From: JACVRW01 sp963803245
Lineage (GTDB): Bacteria > Actinomycetota > Thermoleophilia > Solirubrobacterales > Thermoleophilaceae
Reading direction: 5' to 3'
Length of the DNA stretch: 64,000 nt
Assembly (NCBI GenBank): GCA_963803245.1
Contig: CAWDLI010000008.1
Coordinates: 1-64,000, forward strand
The notes beneath the pieces were generated by a model. That model saw only the letters and a program-made list of their open reading frames with translations, was not told the origin of the DNA and did not search any database. Numbering within the stretch: position 1 is the stretch's first letter; the number at the start of each line of letters is the position of its first letter. This document shows, piece after piece, positions 15,399 through 23,574 of the stretch. Made by a program: the position numbers and the translations under genes.

Positions 15399-16799
15399 CT
15401 ACGGGAAGCAGTACGAGTCGGACGAGGAGTCGCCGCCCTGGAGGTGCACCTGGTGCGGACGCAGGCCGTCGAAGTCGGTCACGAGGAAGCCCGGGTCCAC
15501 GGCCATTCCGCCGTCGGGAGACGCGTCGATCTTCGTGAGCCAGCCCTGCAGGCCGTCCGGGTAGAACTGCTCGTCCCACGAGGAGTAGAGCGAGTTCGTC
15601 AGGTACACCCTGCGCCCGTCCCGGCTCACCTCGACCATCTGCGGCCCGCCGTTGAGCGGTCCGGAGGCCGGATGGGACGCGCTCCTGGCGATGCCGCCGA
15701 GCTCGACCGTGGCCGTGAGCTTCGGCGCCGCCGGATCGGACACGTCGTACTGGTGCAGCTCGCCCGTGCCCCAGCAGGACACGTAGAGCCAGCGGTCGTC
15801 CAGCGAGAGGTTGATGTCGGTCACGAGCGGAGGTACGGCGCCGAAGTCCTTCAGCGCGGGTGGAAGCTCGTCGGCGTCCTTTGGCACGGCCGGGATCGTG
15901 ATCACCTTCTTGACCTCGAACGAGCCGTCGGGGCGCCGCGACCAGCGCCATACCGACGCGCTCAGGTCCGCCACCGACACCACCACGCCCACGAAGCCGT
16001 CCGTGCGGCGCGGGTCGTGGGCCGGGCGTAGCTCCAGCACCATCTGGTGCTCGTCGCCGAGGTCGATGGCCTGGCGGTGCGCGCGGCGCCTCAGGTCCCA
16101 GATGTGGAGCTGATGGCCGTACTCCTTGCCCAGCAGCTTCTCGGGCACGACCCCGTTCTCGAACATGTCGGGCGTGCCCCACTCGCTCGAGAGGAGTGTG
16201 TCGTATCCCAGGTGCCACCAGAAGTCGTAGCTGTAGTGCTGGGGGCCGCGCTCCACCTCCCACTGCCCGCGGAGCTCGAATGTCTCGCAGTCGAGCAGGA
16301 AGATCCCACCCGGGCCGCCGCCGTTCTCCGCGCCGCCCAGCGCGCTCATGTAGATCCCCTCGGGACCGCAGTGGGAGGTGTGCGGACGCGAGTACCCGGT
16401 CTTGTGGATCAGCTCCTCGGGCTCGATCACCTTTGCGATCGAGGGCGCCCGGGGATCGTCCCCGACGTCAACCACATGGATCCGCGACGAGCGCAGCCCC
16501 GGCACCACGAGGTAGCGCCGCTCCACGTGTGGGTGCGGCGCCCAGGGGCACAGTGCGGCGCTGCAGGCGTTCCAGCCGAAATGGTGCAGCTCGTCGCCGG
16601 CATTCGGCATGTCGAGCTTGCCCACGAGCTCGCCGAACGTGGAGGAGCGCTCCTCGAGGTCGAGCACCCCGAGGGCGTCAGGGCGGCCATCCGAGGCGTC
16701 CGGATTGAGAAGCGCGACGTAGCCCACCTCCTCCTGCGGGGCCTCCATCGCGAGGCGCGGAGAGGGGTAGAAGCTCGGATCGGGAGTCCAGCGTGCCAT
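15399..16799 (-). CDS. mtoX: Selenium-binding protein 56 / methanethiol oxidase
   Basis: The 466-residue protein matches the SELENBP1/SBP56 family, a copper-dependent beta-propeller enzyme that oxidises methanethiol to H2S, formaldehyde and H2O2. Visible signatures are HHFGWNACSAALC (the selenium-binding cysteine region), SRPHTSHCGPEGIYMSALGG, PQHYSYDFWWHLGYDTLLSS, EWGTPDMFENG and the C-terminal RPHQVHLQGGDSSSDSYCFP. A GGAAGGA ribosome-binding site precedes the ATG. It heads a three-gene unit and is divergent from the sulfate importer. No signal peptide is visible. Confidence 0.9.
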   Translation of the reverse strand: MARWTPDPSFYPSPRLAMEAPQEEVGYVALLNPDASDGRPDALGVLDLEERSSTFGELVGKLDMPNAGDELHHFGWNACSAALCPWAPHPHVERRYLVVPGLRSSRIHVVDVGDDPRAPSIAKVIEPEELIHKTGYSRPHTSHCGPEGIYMSALGGAENGGGPGGIFLLDCETFELRGQWEVERGPQHYSYDFWWHLGYDTLLSSEWGTPDMFENGVVPEKLLGKEYGHQLHIWDLRRRAHRQAIDLGDEHQMVLELRPAHDPRRTDGFVGVVVSVADLSASVWRWSRRPDGSFEVKKVITIPAVPKDADELPPALKDFGAVPPLVTDINLSLDDRWLYVSCWGTGELHQYDVSDPAAPKLTATVELGGIARSASHPASGPLNGGPQMVEVSRDGRRVYLTNSLYSSWDEQFYPDGLQGWLTKIDASPDGGMAVDPGFLVTDFDGLRPHQVHLQGGDSSSDSYCFP

Positions 16800-16829
16800 G
16801 TCGCTCCTTCCGTGAAAATCGAGGCAATT

Positions 16830-16859
16830 AGCCTAAACCAAAGCGTGTTTGAGTGGTTT
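16830..16859. promoter_or_regulatory. Divergent control region: minus-strand -10 and inverted repeat
   Basis: On the minus strand TAGGCT (plus 16830-16835) is a -10 candidate for the methanethiol oxidase unit. Directly beside it AAACCA (16835-16840) and TGGTTT (16854-16859) form a perfect 6-bp inverted repeat with a 13-bp spacer, placed over the presumed -35 region. A repressor bound here could control either direction. Confidence 0.4.
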
Positions 16860-16945
16860 CGCGCGGAGCATAGTCCGATTTCCGACCTTGTTGGTGGACA
16901 TTGTGGTACGGTCCGCCGCCGTTAAGTCGACTCGCAAGGTGGAGA

Positions 16946-17989
16946 ATGTCCCGAACTTGGACTCGTATGTCGCTCCGTTTCATCCTCTCGCTGACCGCTC
17001 TCCTGTCACTGGCGGTTCTCGCCGCGTGCGGCGGCTCGAGCGACGACGTCGATGGTGACGACGCCGCCGCGAGCGGTGGGGACACGAAGCTCTCGCTCGT
17101 CGCCTACGCCGTGCCGAAGGTCGGCTACGACAAGGTGATCCCGCTGTTCCAGAAGACCGAGGCCGGGAAGGACGTCTCCTTCAGCCAGTCCTACGGAGCA
17201 TCGGGCGACCAGTCGCGCAAGGTGGAGGCCGGTCTGCCCACGGATGTGGTCAACTTCTCGGTCGAACCTGACGTGACCCGCCTGGTCGACGCCGGGCTCG
17301 TGGACCAGGACTGGAACGCGAACGAGCACAAGGGCTTTCCCTTCGGCTCGGTCGTGACCATCGTGACGCGCAAGGGGAACCCCAAGAACATCAAGACCTG
17401 GGACGACCTTCTGAAGCCCGGAATCGAGATCGTGACCCCGAACCCGTTCAGCTCGGGCTCGGCCAAGTGGAACCTGCTGGCCCCCTACGCCGAGAAGAGC
17501 GAAGGAGGCAAGAACCCGGACGCCGGGCTCGAATACCTCAGCAAGTTGATCGGTGACCACGTCAAGGTGCAGCCGAAGTCGGGACGCGAGGCCACGGAGA
17601 CCTTCCTCCAGGGCACCGGCGACGTGCTGCTCAGCTACGAGAACGAGGCGATCTTCGCCACGCGGCAGGGCGAGGACGTGGACTACGTGACGCCGGACAC
17701 CACGTTCAAGATCGAGAACCCCGTGGCCGTGCTGAACAACGCCAAGGAGCCGGAGGCGGCCCAGGCCTTCGTCGACTTCCTCTACACGCCCGAGGGCCAG
17801 CGCGGTTGGGCCGAGGCCGGCTTCCGGCCGGTGGACCCGGCTGTTGCCGAGGAGTTCGCGAGCGACTTCCCGGAGCCGAAGCAGCTCTGGACGATCGATG
17901 ACCTCGGTGGCTGGAGCAAGGTCAACGACGAGTTGTTCGACGAGGAGAACGGCTCGGTCGCGAAGATCTATGAAGAGGCAACCGGCTAG
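16946..17989 (+). CDS. cysP: Sulfate ABC transporter substrate-binding lipoprotein
   Basis: This is the extracellular sulfate or thiosulfate receptor of the importer encoded by the next three genes. A signal peptide ends in lipobox LAAC. The mature part shows AYAVPKVGYDKVIPLFQKTE, SQSYGASGDQSRKVEAGLPT, TRKGNPKNIKTWDDLLKPG and VTPNPFSSGSAKWN, all typical of Sbp/CysP proteins. It has 347 residues from ATG 16946. A second ATG at 16967 (MSLRFILSL) is equally able to start the signal peptide. An AAGGTGG sequence lies just before 16946. Confidence 0.93.
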   Translation: MSRTWTRMSLRFILSLTALLSLAVLAACGGSSDDVDGDDAAASGGDTKLSLVAYAVPKVGYDKVIPLFQKTEAGKDVSFSQSYGASGDQSRKVEAGLPTDVVNFSVEPDVTRLVDAGLVDQDWNANEHKGFPFGSVVTIVTRKGNPKNIKTWDDLLKPGIEIVTPNPFSSGSAKWNLLAPYAEKSEGGKNPDAGLEYLSKLIGDHVKVQPKSGREATETFLQGTGDVLLSYENEAIFATRQGEDVDYVTPDTTFKIENPVAVLNNAKEPEAAQAFVDFLYTPEGQRGWAEAGFRPVDPAVAEEFASDFPEPKQLWTIDDLGGWSKVNDELFDEENGSVAKIYEEATG

Positions 17990-17996
17990 GACCTAG

Positions 17997-18860
17997 ATGG
18001 AGTCGTCTGCGGCACAGATCGGCGGCGGCGTCCCGGTTCCGGGGCGCCGCCGCAGCCGTAGACGGCCTGCCTCAGTGGGCGGCGTCGGGCCCCTCGGGCT
18101 CGGCATCACGATGGTCTGGCTGAGCCTGATCGTGCTGCTGCCGCTCGCGGCCCTCACGGTGAAGGCGCTGGACGGAGGGCTCGGGGGGATCTGGGACGCG
18201 ATCTCGGCGCCGTCGGCGCGGGCCGCGCTGGTGCTGACGGTGGTCATCTCACTGCTCGTGGCCGCCGTCAACGTGGTGGTGGGCACGCTCATCGCCTGGG
18301 TGCTCGTCCGCGACGAGTTCCGTGGCAAGGGACTGGTCAACGCGGTGATCGACCTGCCCTTCGCGCTACCCACGATCGTGGCCAGCATCGTGCTGCTCTC
18401 CCTCTATGGCCCGCAGAGCCCGATCGACGTCCACCTCTACGCCACGCGACCCGCCCTGGTGGTCGCGCTGCTGTTCGTCACGCTGCCGTTCGTGGTCCGG
18501 TCGGTGCAGCCGGTGCTGATGGAGGTGGACCGCGAGGCCGAGGAGGCCGCGGCGTCGCTCGGGGCGAGCAGGCTCGTGACCTTCCGGCGGATCATCCTGC
18601 CCGCCCTGATCCCGGCCCTGCTCAGCGGGGCGGGACTGGCATTCGCGCGCGCGGTAGGCGAGTTCGGGTCCGTCGTGCTGATCGGTGGCGGCATCCCGCG
18701 CGAGACCGAGGTGGCCTCGCAGTACATCGCCAAGCAGATCGAGGTGGACCGGCCGGAGTCCGCGGCCGCTGTGTCGGTGACCCTCCTGCTCATCGCGTTC
18801 GCGGTGCTGGTGGGTCTCCGCCTGCTGGCCGCGCGCACCCAGAGGCACGAGCGAGGCTGA
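17997..18860 (+). CDS. cysT: Sulfate ABC transporter permease CysT
   Basis: One of two membrane subunits of the sulfate importer. The 287-residue protein has a basic N-terminus, about six membrane helices, and the permease signature EAAASLGASRLVTFRRIILP with the following G near residue 200. VNAVIDLPFALPTIVASIVL is characteristic of CysT/CysU. The ATG is 7 nt after cysP, and 2 nt separate its stop from cysW. Confidence 0.94.
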   Translation: MESSAAQIGGGVPVPGRRRSRRRPASVGGVGPLGLGITMVWLSLIVLLPLAALTVKALDGGLGGIWDAISAPSARAALVLTVVISLLVAAVNVVVGTLIAWVLVRDEFRGKGLVNAVIDLPFALPTIVASIVLLSLYGPQSPIDVHLYATRPALVVALLFVTLPFVVRSVQPVLMEVDREAEEAAASLGASRLVTFRRIILPALIPALLSGAGLAFARAVGEFGSVVLIGGGIPRETEVASQYIAKQIEVDRPESAAAVSVTLLLIAFAVLVGLRLLAARTQRHERG

Positions 18861-18862
18861 TC

Positions 18863-19669
18863 TTGAGCACCGGCCTCGCACCCCGCCTCACCCTGCGCTT
18901 CATAGCGATCGGCTACCTGGTCGCGCTCGTGATGGTGCCCCTGGGCATGATCTTCTACCGCACCTTCGAGGACGGCTTCGCCGCCTTCTGGGACCAGGTG
19001 ACCACACCCGCGGGAATCTCGGCGCTCAACCTCTCGCTGATCATCGTGGCCATCGTCGTGCCGCTGAACGTGATCTTCGGCGTGGTCACGGCGCTGGCAC
19101 TGGCGCGCGGCAACTTCCGCGGCAAGCGCGTGATCGAGACCGTGGTGGACCTTCCCTTCGCGGTCTCGCCGGTGGTGGTGGGCGTGTCCCTGATCCTGCT
19201 CTGGGGGATCGACGGCTGGTTCGGCGGCCTTGCCGACCACGGCATCAGGGTCATCTTCTCGCTGCCCGGCATGGTGATCGCGACGATCTTCGTGACGCTG
19301 CCCTTCGTGGTCCGGGAGGTCGAGCCGGTGCTGCACGAGATCGGGGACGAGCAGGAGCAGGCGGCCGCCACGCTCGGGGCGTCGTGGCGCCAGACGTTCT
19401 GGCGCATCACCCTGCCGGCGATCCGGTGGGGCCTCCTATACGGCGTGGTGCTCACGGTGGCCCGCTCGCTGGGAGAGTTCGGAGCCCTGATCGTCGTGGC
19501 GGGCGGGGTGTCCGGCGAGTCGCAGACCCTTACGCTGCTCGTGCACGCGCGCTATATCGATGACCACAACACCTTCGGTGCCTACGCGGCGGCCACCGTC
19601 CTGATGGGGCTGGCCCTCCTGACGCTGTTCCTCATGACCCTGCTAAATAAGAAGCGAGAGCCCGTGTGA
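18863..19669 (+). CDS. cysW: Sulfate ABC transporter permease CysW
   Basis: The second permease subunit, 268 residues, with a TTG start at 18863. It shows VIETVVDLPFAVSPVVVGVS, the EAA-type loop QAAATLGASWRQTFWRITLP and SLGEFGALIVVAGG, which distinguish CysW. Five or six membrane helices are apparent. It overlaps cysA by 4 nt, so the two are probably translationally coupled. Confidence 0.94.
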   Translation: MSTGLAPRLTLRFIAIGYLVALVMVPLGMIFYRTFEDGFAAFWDQVTTPAGISALNLSLIIVAIVVPLNVIFGVVTALALARGNFRGKRVIETVVDLPFAVSPVVVGVSLILLWGIDGWFGGLADHGIRVIFSLPGMVIATIFVTLPFVVREVEPVLHEIGDEQEQAAATLGASWRQTFWRITLPAIRWGLLYGVVLTVARSLGEFGALIVVAGGVSGESQTLTLLVHARYIDDHNTFGAYAAATVLMGLALLTLFLMTLLNKKREPV

Positions 19670-20670
19670 TCTCAGTCAAGGGAGTGACCAAGCGGTTCGG
19701 CGACTACGTGGCCCTCGACGATGTCTCGCTCGAGGTGCCCGACGGATCGCTCACAGCTCTGCTCGGGCCGAGCGGTTCCGGGAAGTCCACCCTGCTGCGC
19801 ATCATCGGCGGCCTCGAGCTTCCCGACGACGGCAGCATCGAGATCAACGGCGAGGACGCCACCGCGGTCCCGCCGCAGCGGCGCGGGATCGGCTTCGTGT
19901 TCCAGCACTACGCCGCGTTCAAGCACATGACGGTGAAGGACAACGTGGCGTTCGGCCTGTCGGTGCGCAAGAAGCCGAAGGCGGAGATCGAGGATCGCGT
20001 GGGCGAGCTGCTCAAGATCGTGGGCCTGGCCGGCTACGCCGGCCGCTACCCGAGCCAGCTCTCCGGCGGTCAGCGACAGCGCATGGCACTCGCGCGCGCA
20101 CTGGCGGTCGAGCCACGCGTGCTCCTGCTCGACGAGCCGTTCGGAGCGCTCGACGCGAAGGTGCGGGCCGAGCTGCGCGAATGGCTCCGGAAGTTGCACG
20201 AGGACGTGCACGTGACCACGCTGCTCGTGACCCACGACCAGGAGGAGGCGATGTCGATCGCCTCCCGGATCGTGGTCATGGACGATGCCCGGATCGAGCA
20301 GATCGGCAGCCCGGCGGAGCTCTACGACAATCCCGCCAATCCGTTCGTCATGGGCTTCCTCGGCGAGATCACGAAGGTCGGCGACGACCTCGTGCGCCCC
20401 CACGACATCACGATCAGGCACGAGCGGGGCGAGGGCTCCCACGAAGGGGTGGTCACTCGCATCACGCTGCTCGGCTTCGAGGTGCGCGTCGAGCTGATGC
20501 TCGGCGGCGGCAACACGATCTCTGCGCAGCTGACGCGTGCGGAGGCCGACGCTCTCGAGCTGGCCACGGGCGACGTGGTCTGGCTCAGCACCGAGGGTGA
20601 GGGCGTGCTCCCGTCGGAGGCGCTCCCGGAGGAACGCTCGAGCGATCCGGAAGAAGCTCCGGCGGCCTAA
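19666..20670 (+). CDS. cysA: Sulfate ABC transporter ATP-binding protein CysA
   Basis: The ATPase that drives sulfate uptake. The GTG at 19666 starts MISVKGVTKRFGDYVALDDV. Walker A is GPSGSGKST, the Q-loop lies in FVFQHYAAFKHMTV, the signature is LSGGQRQRMALARAL, and Walker B is LLLDEPFGALDAKV. The H-loop follows in LLVTHDQEEAMSIASR. A C-terminal TOBE-like domain starts near residue 245. It has 334 residues. The next gene is convergent. Confidence 0.95.
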   Translation: MISVKGVTKRFGDYVALDDVSLEVPDGSLTALLGPSGSGKSTLLRIIGGLELPDDGSIEINGEDATAVPPQRRGIGFVFQHYAAFKHMTVKDNVAFGLSVRKKPKAEIEDRVGELLKIVGLAGYAGRYPSQLSGGQRQRMALARALAVEPRVLLLDEPFGALDAKVRAELREWLRKLHEDVHVTTLLVTHDQEEAMSIASRIVVMDDARIEQIGSPAELYDNPANPFVMGFLGEITKVGDDLVRPHDITIRHERGEGSHEGVVTRITLLGFEVRVELMLGGGNTISAQLTRAEADALELATGDVVWLSTEGEGVLPSEALPEERSSDPEEAPAA

Positions 20671-20674
20671 CGCC

Positions 20675-21133
20675 CTACCGGCGGGACCAGGCGTCCGGCT
20701 GCTCGGTGAGGCGGCGGATGCGAGCCGGCATCTTGTCGGCCGCCACGTCGGCGAGTGTCAGCTCGTCCACGACGGAGCGCAGGCTGGCGCGGACCGCGAT
20801 CCAGACGGTGCGCAGTCCCTCGGCGGCACCGCGGTAGTCCACGTCCTCCGGAGGCTCGCCCCGCACGCTGGCGAGCGGGCCCTCTACGGCTCGGATCACC
20901 TCGCCGATCGTGACCTCGGTGGGCGGTCTCGCGAGCCAGTAGCCGCCGTCCGCGCCGCGCTGGGCGCGCACGATCCCGGCGTGGCGCAGGTCGATCAGGA
21001 TGTTCTCCAGGAACTTGAGCGGAATGTCCTGGGCGTGCGCGATTCGCTCTCCCTTGACCGGGCCGTCGTCGACCGAATCGGTCAGCTCGAGGAGGGCACG
21101 GACCGCATAGTCCACCTTGGCCGTAACGCGCAC
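20675..21133 (-). CDS. Rrf2-family transcriptional regulator lacking cysteines
   Basis: The 152-residue protein starts with GTG (MRVTAKVDYAVRALLELTDS) and has the Rrf2 winged helix with PLKFLENILIDLRHAGIVRA and QRGADGGYWLARPPTEVTIG. IscR and NsrR use three conserved cysteines for an iron-sulfur cluster; this protein has none. It therefore resembles the CymR type that controls cysteine and sulfur metabolism in Firmicutes. Its place next to cysA suggests control of the sulfate importer (inference). It lies convergently 4 nt beyond cysA. Confidence 0.85.
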   Translation of the reverse strand: MRVTAKVDYAVRALLELTDSVDDGPVKGERIAHAQDIPLKFLENILIDLRHAGIVRAQRGADGGYWLARPPTEVTIGEVIRAVEGPLASVRGEPPEDVDYRGAAEGLRTVWIAVRASLRSVVDELTLADVAADKMPARIRRLTEQPDAWSRR

Positions 21134-21187
21134 GCCCCCAATTGTGATGCACCGGCGACCGGGGCGCCCCGGTGCGCCCACCGTCGG

Positions 21188-21193
21188 TAGGCT
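21188..21193 (+). promoter_or_regulatory. Putative -10 element TAGGCT, leaderless
   Basis: The hexamer ends 6 nt before the GTG of the methyltransferase at 21200. No Shine-Dalgarno sequence is seen. Confidence 0.5.
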
Positions 21194-21199
21194 CGCGGC

Positions 21200-22000
21200 G
21201 TGGATCTCGCGCAGTACAAGGACCGTCAATCCGAGGCCTGGGGCCTCGGCGACTACTCCGCGCTCTCGAGCGTGCTCGAGCCCGCGGCCGCCGCTCTCAG
21301 CGACGCCTGCGCCGTCTCCGCGGGGCAGGAGGTGCTCGACGTGGCGGCGGGCGACGGCAACTTCGCGCTCGCGTGCGCGCGCGAGGGGGCGGGCGTGGTC
21401 GCGAGCGACCTCGCTCCCGCGATGGTCGAGCGAGGCGCCAAGCGCACCGGCGACGAGGGCTTCGACGTGGAGTGGGTGCGCGCCGACGTGGAGGACCTGC
21501 CGTTCGAGGACGCGCGCTTCGACTGCGTCGGCTCGGTGTTCGGGGCCGTGTTCGCGCCCCGGCCGGAGGTGATGGCTCGCGAGCTGTTCCGGGTCGTGCG
21601 CCCCGGCAACACCGTGGGGCTCACGGCCTGGACGCCTGACAGCTTCACCGTCGAGCTCTTCGGGGTGGGGCGCCGCTATTCGCCTCCGCCCCCGGATCTC
21701 CCCATGGCCGAGCTGTGGGGAGACGAGGACACCGCTCGCGCCCGGCTCGAGGGCCTGGCGGCGCGGATCGAGATCGAGCGGCGCTCGATCGTCTGGGAGG
21801 GCGAGTCGCCGGAGGAGTTCGTGGACGGCCTCGAGCGCGACGCCCCGCTGCAGGTGGCGGCGCGCAACTCGCTCTCGCCAGAGCAGCTCGAGGCCATGCA
21901 CGCGGAGTACCTCGAGATCGTCCGCAGCCACAACGGCGGGGACGGCCCGGTGCGCATCGAGGGCGAGTACCTGCAGATCGTGGCGCGCAAGCGCGGGTAG
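21200..22000 (+). CDS. Class I SAM-dependent methyltransferase
   Basis: The 266-residue protein has the Rossmann motif VLDVAAGDGNFALACAREGA, an acidic residue after strand 2 (VASDLAPAMVERG), VRADVEDLPFEDARFDCV as motif III, and FRVVRPGNTVGLTAWTP. This is the UbiE/Methyltransf_11 type. The substrate cannot be predicted. The start is GTG with a TAGGCT box upstream. It is followed within 3 nt by truA. Confidence 0.88.
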   Translation: MDLAQYKDRQSEAWGLGDYSALSSVLEPAAAALSDACAVSAGQEVLDVAAGDGNFALACAREGAGVVASDLAPAMVERGAKRTGDEGFDVEWVRADVEDLPFEDARFDCVGSVFGAVFAPRPEVMARELFRVVRPGNTVGLTAWTPDSFTVELFGVGRRYSPPPPDLPMAELWGDEDTARARLEGLAARIEIERRSIVWEGESPEEFVDGLERDAPLQVAARNSLSPEQLEAMHAEYLEIVRSHNGGDGPVRIEGEYLQIVARKRG

Positions 22001-22002
22001 CG

Positions 22003-22722
22003 CTGGCCGCGCGGCTCCTGCTCGAGTACGACGGGTCCGGCTTCGCGGGCTGGGCCCGGCAGCCGGGCCTGCGAACCGTCCAGGGCGTGTTCGAGGAGGC
22101 GCTCGAGACGGTCGCCCGCCGGCCGTTGACGGTCACGGTCGCGGGGCGCACCGACAGCGGCGTCCACGCCCGCGGGCAGGTGGCGAGCCACGAGGGCGAG
22201 CCGACCGAGGCGTCACGACTCAACGGGCTGCTTCCCGACGACCTGAGCGTGCTCGCCTCCGAGGCCGCGCCGGAGGGATTCGACGCGCGCCGCGACGCCC
22301 TTTCGCGCACCTACCGCTACCGCGTGCTCACGCGCGTGGAGCCCAGCCCGCTCGAGCGATCGCGGGCGCTCTGGTGGTCGCGCCCGCTCGACCAGGCCGC
22401 GCTGCACGCGTGCGCGGCGGCGCTCCGGGGCAGGCACGACTTCACGGCGTTCACCCCAACGCAGACCGACCACGTTCGCTTCGAGCGCGACGTCCTGCGG
22501 GCCGAGTGGGTCGAGGAGCAGGACGACGTGCTCGCCTTCTGGATCGAGGCGGACACCTTCATGCGCCACATGGTGCGCATCCTCGTCGGCACCATGCTCG
22601 CGGTCGCCGGCGGGCGCGAGCCGCAGGAGGGCTTCGCCCGCCTCCTCACCGGGCGACCGCGCTCCGAGGCGGCCGATACCGCTGCCGCCCACGGCCTCTA
22701 CCTGGAGAGCGTGCGCTACTGA
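22003..22722 (+). CDS. truA: tRNA pseudouridine(38-40) synthase TruA
   Basis: TruA isomerises uridines 38-40 in tRNA anticodon stems. The product shows LLLEYDGSGFAGWARQPG, the catalytic motif AGRTDSGVHARGQV (Asp51 if the start below is right), SRTYRYRVL and FWIEADTFMRHMVRILVGTM. No ATG, GTG or TTG lies near the expected start in this frame. CTG at 22003, 2 nt after the previous stop, gives MAARLLLEYDG and a normal 239-residue enzyme. A CTG start or a small sequence error are both possible. Confidence 0.9.
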   Translation: MAARLLLEYDGSGFAGWARQPGLRTVQGVFEEALETVARRPLTVTVAGRTDSGVHARGQVASHEGEPTEASRLNGLLPDDLSVLASEAAPEGFDARRDALSRTYRYRVLTRVEPSPLERSRALWWSRPLDQAALHACAAALRGRHDFTAFTPTQTDHVRFERDVLRAEWVEEQDDVLAFWIEADTFMRHMVRILVGTMLAVAGGREPQEGFARLLTGRPRSEAADTAAAHGLYLESVRY

Positions 22723-22741
22723 CCTAGGGGATGGCTCCGAC

Positions 22742-22747
22742 TATCCT
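22742..22747 (+). promoter_or_regulatory. Putative -10 element TATCCT for surE
   Basis: The hexamer ends 8 nt before the surE GTG, with no Shine-Dalgarno sequence, so a leaderless transcript is likely. Confidence 0.5.
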
Positions 22748-22755
22748 CGAAGGCC

Positions 22756-23574
22756 GTGAAGGTCCTGCTCACCAACGACGACGGCATCGAGGCAATCGGC
22801 CTGCGCGTGATGCGCGAGGCGCTCCTCGAGGTCCCTGAGATGGAGCTCGCGGTGATCGCGCCCGACTCCAACCGGAGCGCCACGGCGCGGAGCATCACCA
22901 CGCGCCAGCCGCTCTGGGTCGAGGAGGTGGACTTCGGCGACGGTGGGAGTGGTTTCGCCACCGACGGCACGCCGGTGGACTGCGTGCGCTTCGCCGGGCT
23001 CGGCCTTCTGGAGTTCGAGCCGGAGCTGATCGTCTCCGGCATCAACCACGGCGCCAACCTCGGCGACGACATCACCTACTCGGGCACGGTGGCCGCGGCG
23101 CTCGAGGGCGTCGTGCTCGGCATCCCCGCCATCGCCGCCTCGCAGCAGGCCTTCCACGGCCGGCTCGATTCGTGGGTTCCGCACGACTGGCAGCGCTCGG
23201 ACTTCGAGCAGGTCGCCGCCTTCGTGGCGCGCATGGTCGAGGAGGTGGCCGAGGTGCCGATGCCCGAGGGCACGCTCCTGAACGTGAACTGCCCGGCGGG
23301 CGAGGTGCAGGGCGCACGCGCCTGCAGGCTCGGCAAGCGCGTCTACCGCGACCGCATGAAGCTCGACGAGGAGCAGGACGGCCGGCGCCGCTACTGGATC
23401 TATGGCGAGCAGCCGGGCTATCGCGAGGAGGACGGCACCGACTTCGCGGCGCTCGGCGACGGGCGCATCGCGGTCACGCCGCTGCACTTCGACCTGACCG
23501 ACCAGGCGGGCATCGAGTCGCTCGAGGGGTTCGACCTCGATCGCCTCATGAGGCCGGCCGCTCGCGAGGTTTGA
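22756..23574 (+). CDS. surE: 5'/3'-nucleotidase SurE
   Basis: SurE is a metal-dependent nucleoside monophosphate phosphatase linked to stationary-phase survival. The N-terminal metal motif TNDDG (Asp8, Asp9) is followed by VIAPDSNRSATARSIT, ATDGTPVDCVRFAGL and SGINHGANLGDDITYSGTV. All are SurE signatures. It has 272 residues. The stop overlaps the TTG of ligA by 4 nt. Confidence 0.95.
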   Translation: MKVLLTNDDGIEAIGLRVMREALLEVPEMELAVIAPDSNRSATARSITTRQPLWVEEVDFGDGGSGFATDGTPVDCVRFAGLGLLEFEPELIVSGINHGANLGDDITYSGTVAAALEGVVLGIPAIAASQQAFHGRLDSWVPHDWQRSDFEQVAAFVARMVEEVAEVPMPEGTLLNVNCPAGEVQGARACRLGKRVYRDRMKLDEEQDGRRRYWIYGEQPGYREEDGTDFAALGDGRIAVTPLHFDLTDQAGIESLEGFDLDRLMRPAAREV

